From Ruminococcus sp. (GTDB taxonomy: Bacteria > Bacillota > Clostridia > Oscillospirales > Acutalibacteraceae): DNA of 64,000 nucleotides. Numbering within the stretch: the first letter of the stretch is position 1; each line of letters starts with the position of its first letter. Location: positions 1 to 64,000 of the forward strand of contig JAFRCW010000022.1 in assembly GCA_017404145.1 (NCBI GenBank), written 5' to 3'. The translations under genes were made by a program, and so were the position numbers. Below, piece after piece: positions 7,618 to 15,783 of the stretch. The notes below the pieces were generated by a model. That model was not told the DNA's origin. It worked only from the letters and a program-made list of their open reading frames with translations, and searched no databases.

Positions 7618-8949
7618 ATGTCGGTCAATCTTTCTCAGAACGCTCTTTTCATCATATCGAATCTCACGCGGCACGGCTACGACTGCTATGCCGTGGGCGG
7701 TTGCGTGCGCGATTCTTTACGAGGAATTGAGCCGAAGGACTGGGATTTTACCACCTCGGCGCTGCCCGATGAGATCGAAGCGTGTTTTGCCGATTGCAAG
7801 ACAGTAGCGGTAGGGAAGAAGTACGGCACGATCGCAGTGATTTTAGACGGTGAGCAGTATGAGATCACTACTTTTCGTGTGGACGGAGAATACAAGGATT
7901 CCCGCCATCCGGAGACGGTGCTGTTTTCCAAAGAGTTGAAAGACGACTTGTCCCGTCGCGATTTCACCGTTAATGCGATGGCGTACAGCCCCGATTCCGG
8001 TCTGGTGGATCTTTTCGGCGGAGAAAGAGATCTGGAATACGGTGTGATCCGTTGTGTCGGAGATCCCGAGAAACGTTTCGGCGAGGACGCTTTGAGAATC
8101 CTGCGCGCGCTGCGATTTGCTTCCGTATTCAATTTTACGATCGAGCCTCAGACGCAGAACGCGATATTGAAGCTGCGGAATACGCTGTCGGACATCGCGG
8201 CGGAACGTATTGTCGCCGAGATGAACAAGCTTTTATGCGGAGAGAATGTCGCGTCTGTTCTGCGCCGTTTTAAGTTTGTGTTTGCGGTGTTTATCCCCGA
8301 GCTTTCCTCTACCTTCGGTTTTGAGCAGAATTCTCCGCATCATAACCGCACCGTCTTTCGCCATCTTGTCGCCTCGGTGAAGAACATCGAGCCCGATCCG
8401 ATTCTCAGAACGGCGATGCTGTTCCATGATATCGCTAAGCCCCTGTCGCAGACGACTGACGAGCGGGGAAAAAGCCACTATAAGAATCATCCGATGCTCG
8501 GCGCGGCAATGGCGGAAAAGATCATGAAGCGGATGTGCTATCCGAATCATTTTATCGAAGAGGTAACTACCCTGATCCGTCATCACGACGACCGTATCAA
8601 GTCCGATCCCGTGATCGTCAAAAAATACCTCGGCTTGCTCGGCGAGGATATGATGAAAAAGCTTCTCAAAGTGATGCGCGCCGACGTCTATGCCCAGTCG
8701 ATGTACAAAAGAGAAGAAAAGCTTTCAAACCTCGACGCGGTAGAAGTGGAGACGGAGAGGATTCTCACATCCGGCGAGTGTTATCAGCTGAAGATGCTTG
8801 CGGTATCCGGCAGGGATATCATCCATCTCGGCGTTGCCTCCGGCAAGCAGATCGGCGAAATTCTGAATACTTTATTAAATATGGTGATCAAAGGTGAAAT
8901 CGATAATTCCCGAGAAGAATTATTAACAGAAGCGAAAAAGATGATTTAA
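7618..8949 (+). CDS. cca: CCA-adding tRNA nucleotidyltransferase
   Basis: This 443-residue enzyme adds or repairs the CCA 3' end of tRNAs. The N-terminal head domain has GGCVRD followed by the metal-binding DWD, typical of class II CCA/poly(A) polymerases, and then the neck and body RNA-binding domain. The C-terminal half carries an HD domain ('HNRTVFRH', 'LFHDIAKP', 'HHDDR'), as in the longer bacterial form with phosphohydrolase activity. The ATG has only a weak upstream TAGGT. It is transcribed alone and is followed by a gap containing repeats and then rnpB, another tRNA maturation gene. The assignment to CCA-adding rather than poly(A) polymerase is inferred from its being the only such gene seen. 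Confidence 0.92.
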   Translation: MSVNLSQNALFIISNLTRHGYDCYAVGGCVRDSLRGIEPKDWDFTTSALPDEIEACFADCKTVAVGKKYGTIAVILDGEQYEITTFRVDGEYKDSRHPETVLFSKELKDDLSRRDFTVNAMAYSPDSGLVDLFGGERDLEYGVIRCVGDPEKRFGEDALRILRALRFASVFNFTIEPQTQNAILKLRNTLSDIAAERIVAEMNKLLCGENVASVLRRFKFVFAVFIPELSSTFGFEQNSPHHNRTVFRHLVASVKNIEPDPILRTAMLFHDIAKPLSQTTDERGKSHYKNHPMLGAAMAEKIMKRMCYPNHFIEEVTTLIRHHDDRIKSDPVIVKKYLGLLGEDMMKKLLKVMRADVYAQSMYKREEKLSNLDAVEVETERILTSGECYQLKMLAVSGRDIIHLGVASGKQIGEILNTLLNMVIKGEIDNSREELLTEAKKMI

Positions 8950-8971
8950 TTTACAAACGTCGATTCACCAC

Positions 8972-8997
8972 CGTAGGGGAGGGTCTTGACCCTCCCG
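8972..8997 (+). repeat. Hairpin family B, copy 1
   Basis: GTAGGG followed by the stem GAGGGTC-TT-GACCCTC and CCG. See the finding on family B. It is between cca and rnpB. Confidence 0.85.
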
Positions 8998-9138
8998 TAT
9001 CTTGGCTCCCTCTGACGAGGGAGCTGGGCAAATTCGCCTAAGCGAATTTGGTCTGAGGGAGAGATAACGATGCGCAGATACAGCAATTTGATGTTAGACG
9101 AGTAGCGGTACAAAAACAGCCATATCAACCATATTCAT

Positions 9139-9167
9139 TTGACAAATCTCTCTATATACAATATAAT
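9139..9167 (+). promoter_or_regulatory. Sigma-A promoter of rnpB
   Basis: Perfect consensus: TTGACA (9139-9144), 17-base spacer, TATAAT (9162-9167). The predicted start near 9174 matches the 5' side of helix P1 of the RNA. Confidence 0.93.
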
Positions 9168-9173
9168 ACACAC

Positions 9174-9530
9174 GCGAGTAAATCAGACGGTCGCGGGCAG
9201 TACGAGAAATCCGCTGTCCGAGGAAAGTCCGGGCTTCACAGAGCGAGGATAACGGCTAACAGCCGCCGGGGGCGACCCTAGGGAAAGTGCAACAGAGAAT
9301 AACCGCGTTGTTGTGTTTAAACGCGACAGCGCAAGGGTGGAAAGGTGAGGTAAGAGCTCACCGGGGTGGCGGAGACGTCACCGCCGTGTAAACCCTATCC
9401 GAAGCAACACCGTGGAGGGACACACAGCCTGCTCGGCTGTCCCGTGGAGGTGGCATTGAGCTTAGGCGGCAACGCCAAGCCAAGATAGATGACCGTCCGA
9501 TACAGAACCCGGCTTACAGATTTGCTCGTA
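9174..9530 (+). ncRNA. rnpB: RNase P RNA
   Basis: This is the catalytic RNA that trims tRNA 5' leaders. Conserved core elements are visible: GAGGAAAGTCCGGGC near 9218-9232, GGGAAAGTGCAACAGA near 9281-9296, 'GGTAAGAGCTCACCG' near 9348, and the 3' ACAGAACCCGGCTTA near 9502-9516. Helix P1 is formed by 9175-9184 with 9519-9528 (one G-U pair). Length and order of elements fit a bacterial RNase P RNA; I did not assign type A or B with certainty. A promoter (9139-9167) and a terminator (9537-9568) delimit a single-gene unit. Confidence 0.97.
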
Positions 9531-9536
9531 TATACG

Positions 9537-9568
9537 AAAAGACAGTCCGCGCAGGACTGTCTTTTTTA
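9537..9568 (+). terminator. Terminator of rnpB
   Basis: An 8-bp stem GACAGTCC/GGACTGTC (9541-9548 with 9554-9561) is followed by TTTTTT, ten bases after the end of the RNA. Confidence 0.93.
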
Positions 9569-9631
9569 CGCGGCAAATCATTCATATGATAAAACAACGA
9601 ATGATTTGTATTATATGATAATGTTTATAAC

Positions 9632-9787
9632 CGTAGGGGAGGGTCTTGACCCTCCCGCCGAAACGTCGATTTAAAACCGTAGGGCGGGGGCTTGCTCCCG
9701 CCGAAACAATGATACTCTAACAATTTAGCGGTGAGAAAAAACCTCATCCGTAGGGCAAGGCGCCCACGACTTGCCGAAACGTTGATA
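9632..9787 (+). repeat. Hairpin family B, copies 2-4 (near-tandem)
   Basis: Three copies on the + strand: 9632-9670 (arm GAGGGTC), 9679-9714 (arm CGGGGGC) and 9750-9787 (arm CAAGGCG). All begin GTAGGG and run into CCGAAAC followed by a GTTGATA-like tail. Neighbouring copies differ in the stem yet keep the pairing. Confidence 0.85.
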
Positions 9788-9871
9788 TCCCTACGACGTG
9801 AATAAAATGGTCACTCGCTTCGCTCGAACAATGATGATTCATTCCTCTTTATCCCCTTTTCAAAAGGGGAA

Positions 9872-9899
9872 CGGCAAGTCGTAGGCGCCTTGCCCTACG
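9872..9899 (-). repeat. Hairpin family B, copy 5
   Basis: A minus-strand copy with the same stem as copy 4 (9750-9787), so the two form an inverted pair about 84 bases apart. Confidence 0.85.
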
Positions 9900-10008
9900 G
9901 TATGAGTGTATAGGTCGAATGTCAAATCACACCTTCATCTGTGCATTATCCACAAATATCCCCGCCATATTTTGGATTGCAGGACAATACACGATATGGT
10001 AAAATATA

Positions 10009-10167
10009 GTTGCCAACAATTACACAATTAAATAATGGTTAAAAGTGTATTATCTAACCTTATGTGGGGATAGTGTTTTTATTGTTATGATAAAAACGCT
10101 ATGCTCTATTTCAACTATCCCTTATAGGTTAGATGCTATCAGTGATATTGTGTAATTGTTTGGCGAC
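10009..10167. repeat. Large imperfect foldback element
   Basis: Outer arms 10009-10028 and 10147-10167 are inverted copies (GCCAAACAATTACACAAT core, one indel). Inner arms 10053-10073 and 10115-10134 share ATCTAACCT. The centre 10070-10102 forms a further 13-bp hairpin. The whole could be a MITE-like element or a structured RNA; no open reading frame is inside. Confidence 0.65.
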
Positions 10168-10230
10168 GATTCGGAGCAAACGTGTTTTTTGGCGTACAGT
10201 CTTCGGATTGTGCGTCTTTTTGTTTTATGA

Positions 10231-10264
10231 TGTCATTGCGAGGGCTTTAGCTCGTGGCAATCCC
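10231..10264. repeat. Dispersed repeat family A, copy 2
   Basis: TGTCATTGCGAGGGCTTTAG followed by CTCGTGGCAATCCC, nearly the same as 35500-35534. It lies just upstream of the CHAP gene. Confidence 0.8.
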
Positions 10265-10298
10265 ACAAAGATTCAATGCGCGTTAAGGAGGTCGTCTT

Positions 10299-12344
10299 AT
10301 GTTCAAAAGATGTTTATCGGTTATACTATTTTTGGTTTTAATAATCAGCCTGATTACCATTTTGCCGGTTTCTGTAAACGCTCAGGAAGAAGAACTTGCA
10401 GAGGATGGGGCGGATAATGATTTAGCTGAAAGCGGTTTTTCTATACGGACATCATATCCGGGTACCTCAAATTATTATTACGTTCCCGAATCGGCATCAA
10501 ACCCTTATCCTGTGAACACTCACGGCGGGAATTGTACGTGGTACGCTTGGGGCAGAGTTTATGAAGCATCAGGCGAATATCCGAATTTACCCAGAGGGAA
10601 CGCAAACATTTGGTATAATTCAGCAAGTTGTGCAAAAGGAAGTACTCCCAGACCGGGAGCGGTTATTTGCGGCAATTATGGAGCAAACGGTCATGTAGCA
10701 TTTGTGGAAAAAGTGTATGACGATGGGGTACATTTTGATTTTACAGAGTCAAGTTGGGATACTCGGTACCCTAATTTTGCCTATAATACATATAAAACAA
10801 GTGCAAACTTCAGTGGCTTTCAAGGCTTTTTATATCCGTTTAACGGAAGTAATGATAAAGATGGCCCATCTTATGATGATTTCCATGTTGGAGAAATACA
10901 ATCAAATCAGTTTACTGTTATAGCTCATGTCACCGACCCAAGTGGTATCAGAGAAGTAAGATATGCTATTTGGACGGAAAATAATGGACAGGATGATATA
11001 AAATGGTATGATGGTCATTGTACAGACGGAAATGATTATTATTGGGCACGCATTAACTTTTCTGACCATAAGGGAGAAAAAGGGAAATATATCATTCATA
11101 TGTATGCATATGACAACGCAGGAAATCTAACAAATCCAGGAATTACTTATGATTTTACTTCTACTGGACCAAAATATTCGGATTTTCATGTTGGAGAGTT
11201 TAGAGAAGGCGCATTTACTATTTTAGCAAAAGTCACTGACATTAACGGTGTTTCTTCTGTTCGTTATGCTGTTTGGACAGAGAACAACGGACAGGATGAC
11301 TTGAAATGGTATGATGGCCATTGTACAGACGGAAACGATTATTATTGGGCGCGTGTTAATTTTTCTGACCATAAGAATGAAAAAGGTAAATATATCATTC
11401 ATATGTATGCTTATGATACGGCAGGGAAGCTAGCAAATCCCGGAATTACTTTTGTATTTCCTGAAACGGGTCCAACAGTATCCAATGTAAATGTTTCAAA
11501 TATTTCTTCTGCTGGATATACCATTACTTGTAATGTATCCGCTGATGTAGGAGTGTCACGAGTACAATTCCCAACTTGGACAGAAAAAGATGGTCAAGAT
11601 GACTTAGCCTCTGAATGGTGGACTAATACAAAAGTCAAAGGAACGATTAACGGTAATACAGTCACATTCAGAGTTAACACATCTGAACACAATAGAGAAG
11701 TCGGAAAATATATTACCCATCTGTATGCTTATGATTTATTCGGAACAGCTACAAAAGTTGTTGTGCCTACTGTTGAAGTACCTGCTCCCATTAGTAATGT
11801 AGCGGTAACTGATATAGATGAATTAGGATTTACCATAACATGTGAGGTTGATTCGGCATGGGGTCCTATCAGTAAAGTTGAGTTTCCAACATGGACTGAT
11901 GCGAATGGTCAAGATGATATTGTATGGCACCAAAGTAATTATTCAAACGGAAAGGCAACCTGTAGAATACTTACAAAAGACCATAATAATACAATAAGCG
12001 GGCGATACTTAACACATATTTATGTTTGGGATAACAGCGGTCATGCTGCTGCGGTCAACCAAATAGATTATCCTTGTCTTAGTTTTGATTATGGCAAAGC
12101 GCTGACTAATCCCACCGAACCCTCACCCACCATCCTCGGCGACGCAGACGGCGACGGCGTCGTTACCATCCTCGATGCTACCGCCATCCAGAAGAAGCTC
12201 GCGAGCATCACTGTTCCCACCTATATAGAAATTGCCGCAGACGTCGACGACGACAAAAGTGTCACGGTTATTGACGCTAACTACATCCAAAAACATCTTG
12301 CGCATATGGAGATACCGTATGAAATCGGAAAGACAATAGCATAA
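10299..12344 (+). CDS. Secreted CHAP amidase/peptidase with four GBS_Bsp-like repeats and a dockerin
   Basis: This is a 681-residue secreted protein. The signal peptide is 1-28 (cleavage after VNA). The CHAP domain spans about 65-182, with catalytic Cys79 in GGNCTWYAWG and His132 in NGHVAF; such domains cleave peptidoglycan peptides. Four repeats of about 100 residues follow (190-289, 290-390, 391-492, 496-592), each with a 'WTExxGQDD' and 'GxYxxHxYAYD' pattern like the GBS_Bsp-like family. Repeats 1 and 2 are nearly identical. The C-terminus (612-672) is a type I dockerin with two calcium loops (DADGDGVVT and DVDDDKSVT), so the protein should dock onto a cohesin scaffold. The gene is visibly richer in A+T than its neighbours up to the dockerin, where the codon use changes back; this suggests transfer or domain shuffling. 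The strong AAGGAGGT lies 8 bases before the ATG. Confidence 0.88.
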   Translation: MFKRCLSVILFLVLIISLITILPVSVNAQEEELAEDGADNDLAESGFSIRTSYPGTSNYYYVPESASNPYPVNTHGGNCTWYAWGRVYEASGEYPNLPRGNANIWYNSASCAKGSTPRPGAVICGNYGANGHVAFVEKVYDDGVHFDFTESSWDTRYPNFAYNTYKTSANFSGFQGFLYPFNGSNDKDGPSYDDFHVGEIQSNQFTVIAHVTDPSGIREVRYAIWTENNGQDDIKWYDGHCTDGNDYYWARINFSDHKGEKGKYIIHMYAYDNAGNLTNPGITYDFTSTGPKYSDFHVGEFREGAFTILAKVTDINGVSSVRYAVWTENNGQDDLKWYDGHCTDGNDYYWARVNFSDHKNEKGKYIIHMYAYDTAGKLANPGITFVFPETGPTVSNVNVSNISSAGYTITCNVSADVGVSRVQFPTWTEKDGQDDLASEWWTNTKVKGTINGNTVTFRVNTSEHNREVGKYITHLYAYDLFGTATKVVVPTVEVPAPISNVAVTDIDELGFTITCEVDSAWGPISKVEFPTWTDANGQDDIVWHQSNYSNGKATCRILTKDHNNTISGRYLTHIYVWDNSGHAAAVNQIDYPCLSFDYGKALTNPTEPSPTILGDADGDGVVTILDATAIQKKLASITVPTYIEIAADVDDDKSVTVIDANYIQKHLAHMEIPYEIGKTIA

Positions 12345-12354
12345 TGTATCAACG

Positions 12355-12388
12355 AAAAAGACGCATCCCGCGATAGGATGCGTCTTTT
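12355..12388 (+). terminator. Terminator of the CHAP gene
   Basis: A 9-bp stem GACGCATCC/GGATGCGTC (12360-12368 with 12376-12384) is followed by TTTT, 16 bases after the stop. Confidence 0.9.
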
Positions 12389-12390
12389 AC

Positions 12391-12472
12391 TGTAGGGGAG
12401 GTTTTCGACCCTCCCGAAAACACAGCGTTGCTATAATATCCACGTTCGGGAAAGTCAAGACTTTCCCCTACA
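12391..12472. repeat. Hairpin family B, copies 6 (+) and 7 (-)
   Basis: Copy 6 (12391-12418, +) and copy 7 (12436-12472, -) face each other. Copy 7 has arms GAAAGTC-TT-GACTTTC, a stem seen nowhere else in the window. They lie between the 3' ends of the CHAP gene and pncB. Confidence 0.8.
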
Positions 12473-12485
12473 ATGTTGAACGTGT

Positions 12486-13937
12486 TTACTTCCTTCTCGA
12501 CTCCAGCAGTTCGTTCTTGACGTCCCAGAGCTTCTGAGAAAGGTCGACATAATACTCATGCGGGTTCTCAAAACGCTTGACCTCGTCCCAGAGCGTATCA
12601 AGCGCTACGCGGCAGTAGTCCTTGATTTGATCGAGCTTTGGCATTTCCATCACCAGTTCGCCTTTTTTAAAGTACTGCTTCTTCAGCTCCACCGCGAGGA
12701 AATTTTCCACCGTCTTGCGTTTCCAGGTGTGCTCGGGATCGAAGATCTCATAGGGCTTATTGTCGTCGATCACCTCGTCGAAGAGGGTGATCACATCCGC
12801 GATCGCCTTGTGGGTATCCCGATCATAAAGACGGTAGATCTTTTTGAAGCAGGGAGTTGTGATCTTTTCCACATTCTCGCTGATTTTGATTTTCGGAATG
12901 ATGTTGCCGTTCTTATCTTCTACAGCGCAGAGCTTGTACACGCCGCCGAACATCGGCTCCGACGCGCTGGTAATCAGCCGCTCGCCTACGCCGAAGGAGT
13001 CTATCTGCGCGCCCTGCAGGAGCATATCCTTAATAATGTATTCGTCGAGGGAGTTGGAAGCGCAGATCTTACAGTCGGGGAAGCCCGCGTCGTCCAGCAT
13101 CTTTCTCGCCTTTTTGCTCAGATAGGTGATATCGCCGGAGTCGATACGGATGCCCGCGGGACGGATGCCCTTAGGGACCAGTTCTTCATTGAAGATCTTG
13201 ATCGCGTTCGGGATACCGGATTTCAATACATTATAAGTATCTACCAGTAAGGTACAGGCGTTAGGATATCTTCTCGCGTACGCGCGAAACGCGTCTTCTT
13301 CGCTGTCAAACATCTGCACCCATGAGTGCGCCATCGTACCCAGCGCGGGAATCCCCATCTCCCGGTCCGCGATCGTGCAGGCAGTGCCGATACAGCCGCC
13401 GATATAGGTCGCTCTCGCGCCGTATACAGCCGCGTCAAAGCCCTGCGCGCGTCTGGAGCCGAACTCCATCACCGCTCTGCCGTGAGAAGCGCGGGCGATC
13501 CTGTTCGCTTTGGTAGCGATCAGGGATTGATGATTGATACACAGCAGTACCATCGTTTCGATAAACTGCGCCTGGATCACGGGTCCCCTGACGGTGACGA
13601 TCGGCTCTCCCGGGAAGATAGGCGTGCCTTCCGGCACCATCCATACGTCGCAGGAGAATTTGAAATTTCTCAGATATTCGAGAAATCCCTCGGAGAAAAT
13701 ACCCTTGCTTCTTAAGAATGCAATATCCTCATCGGTGAATTTCAGATTTTTCAGATATTCTACTACCTGTTCAACGCCTGCCATGATCGCAAAGCCCGCT
13801 TTGTCGGGGTTCTTCCGATAAAACATATCGAAATAAGCGATCTTATCCTGAAATCCGTTCTCAAAATACCCGCCCGCCATCGTTAATTCGTAAAAATCAG
13901 TGAGCATTGTCAGATTTCTGTTCTCATATTTTGACAT
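12486..13937 (-). CDS. pncB: Nicotinate phosphoribosyltransferase
   Basis: This 483-residue enzyme converts nicotinate, PRPP and ATP to nicotinate mononucleotide in the NAD salvage pathway. The N-terminus 'NLTMLTDFYELTMAGGYF' and the central 'EFGSRRAQGFDAA' and 'GTMAHSWVQMF' segments are family signatures; 'RIDSGDI' is part of the phosphate-binding barrel. The length fits the longer class of NAPRTase. The ATG at 13937 was chosen: AGAGG is upstream, and the reading frame before it covers the promoter (13978-14006). The gene stands alone, convergent with the CHAP gene. Its product feeds NadD, encoded at 35858 in a fusion. Confidence 0.93.
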   Translation of the reverse strand: MSKYENRNLTMLTDFYELTMAGGYFENGFQDKIAYFDMFYRKNPDKAGFAIMAGVEQVVEYLKNLKFTDEDIAFLRSKGIFSEGFLEYLRNFKFSCDVWMVPEGTPIFPGEPIVTVRGPVIQAQFIETMVLLCINHQSLIATKANRIARASHGRAVMEFGSRRAQGFDAAVYGARATYIGGCIGTACTIADREMGIPALGTMAHSWVQMFDSEEDAFRAYARRYPNACTLLVDTYNVLKSGIPNAIKIFNEELVPKGIRPAGIRIDSGDITYLSKKARKMLDDAGFPDCKICASNSLDEYIIKDMLLQGAQIDSFGVGERLITSASEPMFGGVYKLCAVEDKNGNIIPKIKISENVEKITTPCFKKIYRLYDRDTHKAIADVITLFDEVIDDNKPYEIFDPEHTWKRKTVENFLAVELKKQYFKKGELVMEMPKLDQIKDYCRVALDTLWDEVKRFENPHEYYVDLSQKLWDVKNELLESRRK

Positions 13938-13977
13938 ATGGTACCTCTTTTCCCATTTTTTGCAAAAATAGGGCAAC

Positions 13978-14006
13978 ACTATATATTGTGGCTCTAATAT
14001 TGTCAA
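13978..14006 (-). promoter_or_regulatory. Sigma-A promoter of pncB
   Basis: On the minus strand TTGACA (14001-14006), a 17-base spacer and TATAGT (13978-13983). Confidence 0.88.
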
Positions 14007-14124
14007 CAACTATTATAACATAATTGTTTACAAAAAACACTACATTTCGGCTACAAAAAGTTAAAGATTTGTTACAAACATAATAAAAAAGTTTCAAAAA
14101 TTTAAAAATTCTTACAAAAAAGAC

Positions 14125-14153
14125 TTGTTTTTTTTCGAATAACGTATTATAAT
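14125..14153 (+). promoter_or_regulatory. Sigma-A promoter of the XRE gene
   Basis: TTGTTT (14125-14130), 17-base spacer, TATAAT (14148-14153), about 100 bases before the start codon, leaving an A+T-rich leader. Confidence 0.8.
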
Positions 14154-14252
14154 ACACTTACATTAGCTTTTTGAGTTTAAAGAATTTCCGTTGAGAATTA
14201 TTGAAAAGAAAAACTCACTATATTTTTGAATATATTTGGGGGATACAAACTT

Positions 14253-14504
14253 ATGAGATTACGTAAGCAAGAACTCGGAGATCGTAACTTAGTAGGCGCC
14301 CGTGTTGAGGCAGCGAGAAAAAAGAAGGGTATGAAACAGAAAGAGCTGTTAGCGCAGCTTCAGGTCAACGGTGTTGATATGAACGCATCGGGTCTTTCCA
14401 AGCTGGAAGGACAGATCAGATTTGTGACCGATGTTGAACTGGTAGCCTTAGCGGATATCTTAGAGGTTTCCGTAGATTTCCTTTTGGGCAGAGCCCCGCA
14501 GTAA
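14253..14504 (+). CDS. Small XRE-family HTH regulator
   Basis: This 83-residue protein is essentially one Cro/C1-type helix-turn-helix (about 11-77). Helices 2-3 read 'GMKQKELLAQLQVNGVDMNASGLSKLE', split here by an insertion relative to the standard spacing, and 'VDFLLGRAP' ends the domain as in many XRE proteins. It has no ligand or dimer domain beyond this. The ATG at 14253 has GGGGGA upstream; an in-frame TTG at 14226 is less likely. It has its own promoter and terminator (14546-14583), so it is a free-standing regulator. Targets are unknown; the closest candidate is the divergent pncB. Confidence 0.8.
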   Translation: MRLRKQELGDRNLVGARVEAARKKKGMKQKELLAQLQVNGVDMNASGLSKLEGQIRFVTDVELVALADILEVSVDFLLGRAPQ

Positions 14505-14545
14505 AACTTGATATTTTCCAAGCATTTTGGTTTCTGTTTTTTCAG

Positions 14546-14583
14546 ACGGTAGAGTTTTCCGACTCTACCGTTTGAATTTTTTT
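14546..14583 (+). terminator. Terminator of the XRE gene
   Basis: A 9-bp stem CGGTAGAGT/ACTCTACCG (14547-14555 with 14562-14570) is followed by TTTGAATTTTTTT. Confidence 0.9.
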
Positions 14584-14672
14584 ATGTTGTTTTACCATAC
14601 TGAATTTAGAATATCACAAATTTTATCTAATATTAATTCTTCTGAAGAATTATACAACAAAAGGTGAAGCAA

Positions 14673-15713
14673 ATGAAAGAGAAGCTCGAGCATTACAGCC
14701 CTTATATCAAGTTCTTTTTACTATATACATTACTGTTTTTTGCCATTACCAAGCTGATTATGTTTTTTCTGCCCTTTCTGATTTCGCTGACGATCGCGGT
14801 GGTGATGAAGCCTGTCTATGATTATCTCAAGCGTAAGTTTTCCTTTCAGCCGGCGTTCTCTGCGACGGTCATCACCTTGTTTTTGTTTTCCGTATTTTTA
14901 TCGCTGGCATCGTTTTTGCTGTTTCTGATCATCCGCGAGCTGATCCGGCTGATTCGGGAGAACGCCGATTTCTTTTCTTCTTATCTCGGCAACTTCAGTT
15001 CTTTTGAAAAAATATACGATACCTTGCTTTCGGGGGATATGTTTCCCCGTGTGTCGGGATTCGCGGTATCGGTAGTAAGAATCGTACCGCTTGCGATCAC
15101 CTTTGTGATCGTCTCGTTTGTACTGACCGTCTATTTTCTCAATCATCTCAGCGATCTCAAAATCAGGATTCTCGACCGATTTCACGGGGATAGGAGAGAG
15201 AAGCTTATGAGAATGATGGAAAACGGCTATTTAACGGTCAGAAGATTCTTCCGCTCGTACCTGATCTTGTATGTCATCACATTTACGGAAGCGGTATTCA
15301 TCTTTTTTCTGACCGATACGCCCTATCCGCTGGTGTTCGGCTTGATTACGGCGATAGCCGATCTCCTGCCTGTGCTGGGTCCCGGCGCGGTATATATCCC
15401 GCTTGCCGTGATCAATCTGATCAAAGGTGATTGGTTCACCGCAGTAACGCTTCTGGGCTTTTATCTGATTACCATCGTGATCCGTCAGATCATTGAGCCG
15501 AAGATCGTTTCCGACGCTGTCAAGCTCAGACCGGCGCTGATATTTTCGGCGGTATATTTTTCTGTTGTGAGTATGAACTTCTGGATATTGTTCTATGTGA
15601 TCATCCTTGCCTTACTGTATAGAATTATGAAAGCGTCGGGCGTATTATTTACCGACATCTCAGGGAAGAAAATTAACCATAATAAAAATGAATGTGATAC
15701 AGCTATCCGCTGA
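14673..15713 (+). CDS. AI-2E family (YtvI-like) permease
   Basis: This 346-residue integral membrane protein has eight predicted hydrophobic segments: pairs near the N-terminus (about 15-55), around 65-90, 150-175, and four in the last 150 residues. The C-terminal signature 'ITAIADLLPVLGPGAVYIP' and 'IIEPKIVSDAVKLRP' places it in the AI-2E transporter family (PF01594). Its length and 'EPKIVS' context resemble YtvI, a sporulation membrane protein in Bacillus; the substrate is unknown. The ATG at 14673 was preferred over GTG at 14664 because AAAGGTGA then sits at a normal distance. murD follows 70 bases later with its own promoter. Confidence 0.85.
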   Translation: MKEKLEHYSPYIKFFLLYTLLFFAITKLIMFFLPFLISLTIAVVMKPVYDYLKRKFSFQPAFSATVITLFLFSVFLSLASFLLFLIIRELIRLIRENADFFSSYLGNFSSFEKIYDTLLSGDMFPRVSGFAVSVVRIVPLAITFVIVSFVLTVYFLNHLSDLKIRILDRFHGDRREKLMRMMENGYLTVRRFFRSYLILYVITFTEAVFIFFLTDTPYPLVFGLITAIADLLPVLGPGAVYIPLAVINLIKGDWFTAVTLLGFYLITIVIRQIIEPKIVSDAVKLRPALIFSAVYFSVVSMNFWILFYVIILALLYRIMKASGVLFTDISGKKINHNKNECDTAIR

Positions 15714-15725
15714 CAGAAATAGTAG

Positions 15726-15753
15726 TTGCACTTTTTACAGTTTTTGCTATAAT
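15726..15753 (+). promoter_or_regulatory. Sigma-A promoter of murD
   Basis: TTGCAC (15726-15731), 16-base spacer, TATAAT (15748-15753). Confidence 0.75.
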
Positions 15754-15783
15754 AAATATGTATGACGATTTTCGGAGGCTAAT

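Larger units (their letters stand above)
9531..10298. other. Gene-free, repeat-rich gap
   Basis: No credible coding sequence is seen between rnpB and the CHAP gene. The gap holds the rnpB terminator, four family B hairpins (9632-9899), a CCCCTTTTCAAAAGGGG palindrome (9853-9869), a large foldback (10009-10167) and a family A repeat (10231-10264). It looks like an insertion hot spot. Confidence 0.7.
13938..14252. other. Divergent promoter region between pncB and the XRE gene
   Basis: A very A+T-rich gap with no gene. It holds one promoter for each direction (13978-14006 minus, 14125-14153 plus) separated by about 120 bases of A/T-rich sequence. Confidence 0.7.

Noticed and set aside
9531..10298. 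Hidden gene in the gap upstream of the CHAP gene
   Set aside because: Frames are short, interrupted by repeats, and have no protein-like features.
13938..14009. Upstream start of pncB at 14009
   Set aside because: It lies upstream of or across the -10 element and the likely transcription start; the ATG at 13937 has AGAGG and gives the family N-terminus.
12486..14504. Defence or toxin-antitoxin module around the XRE gene
   Set aside because: The XRE gene has its own promoter and terminator and the neighbours are pncB and a permease; no toxin-like partner is seen.
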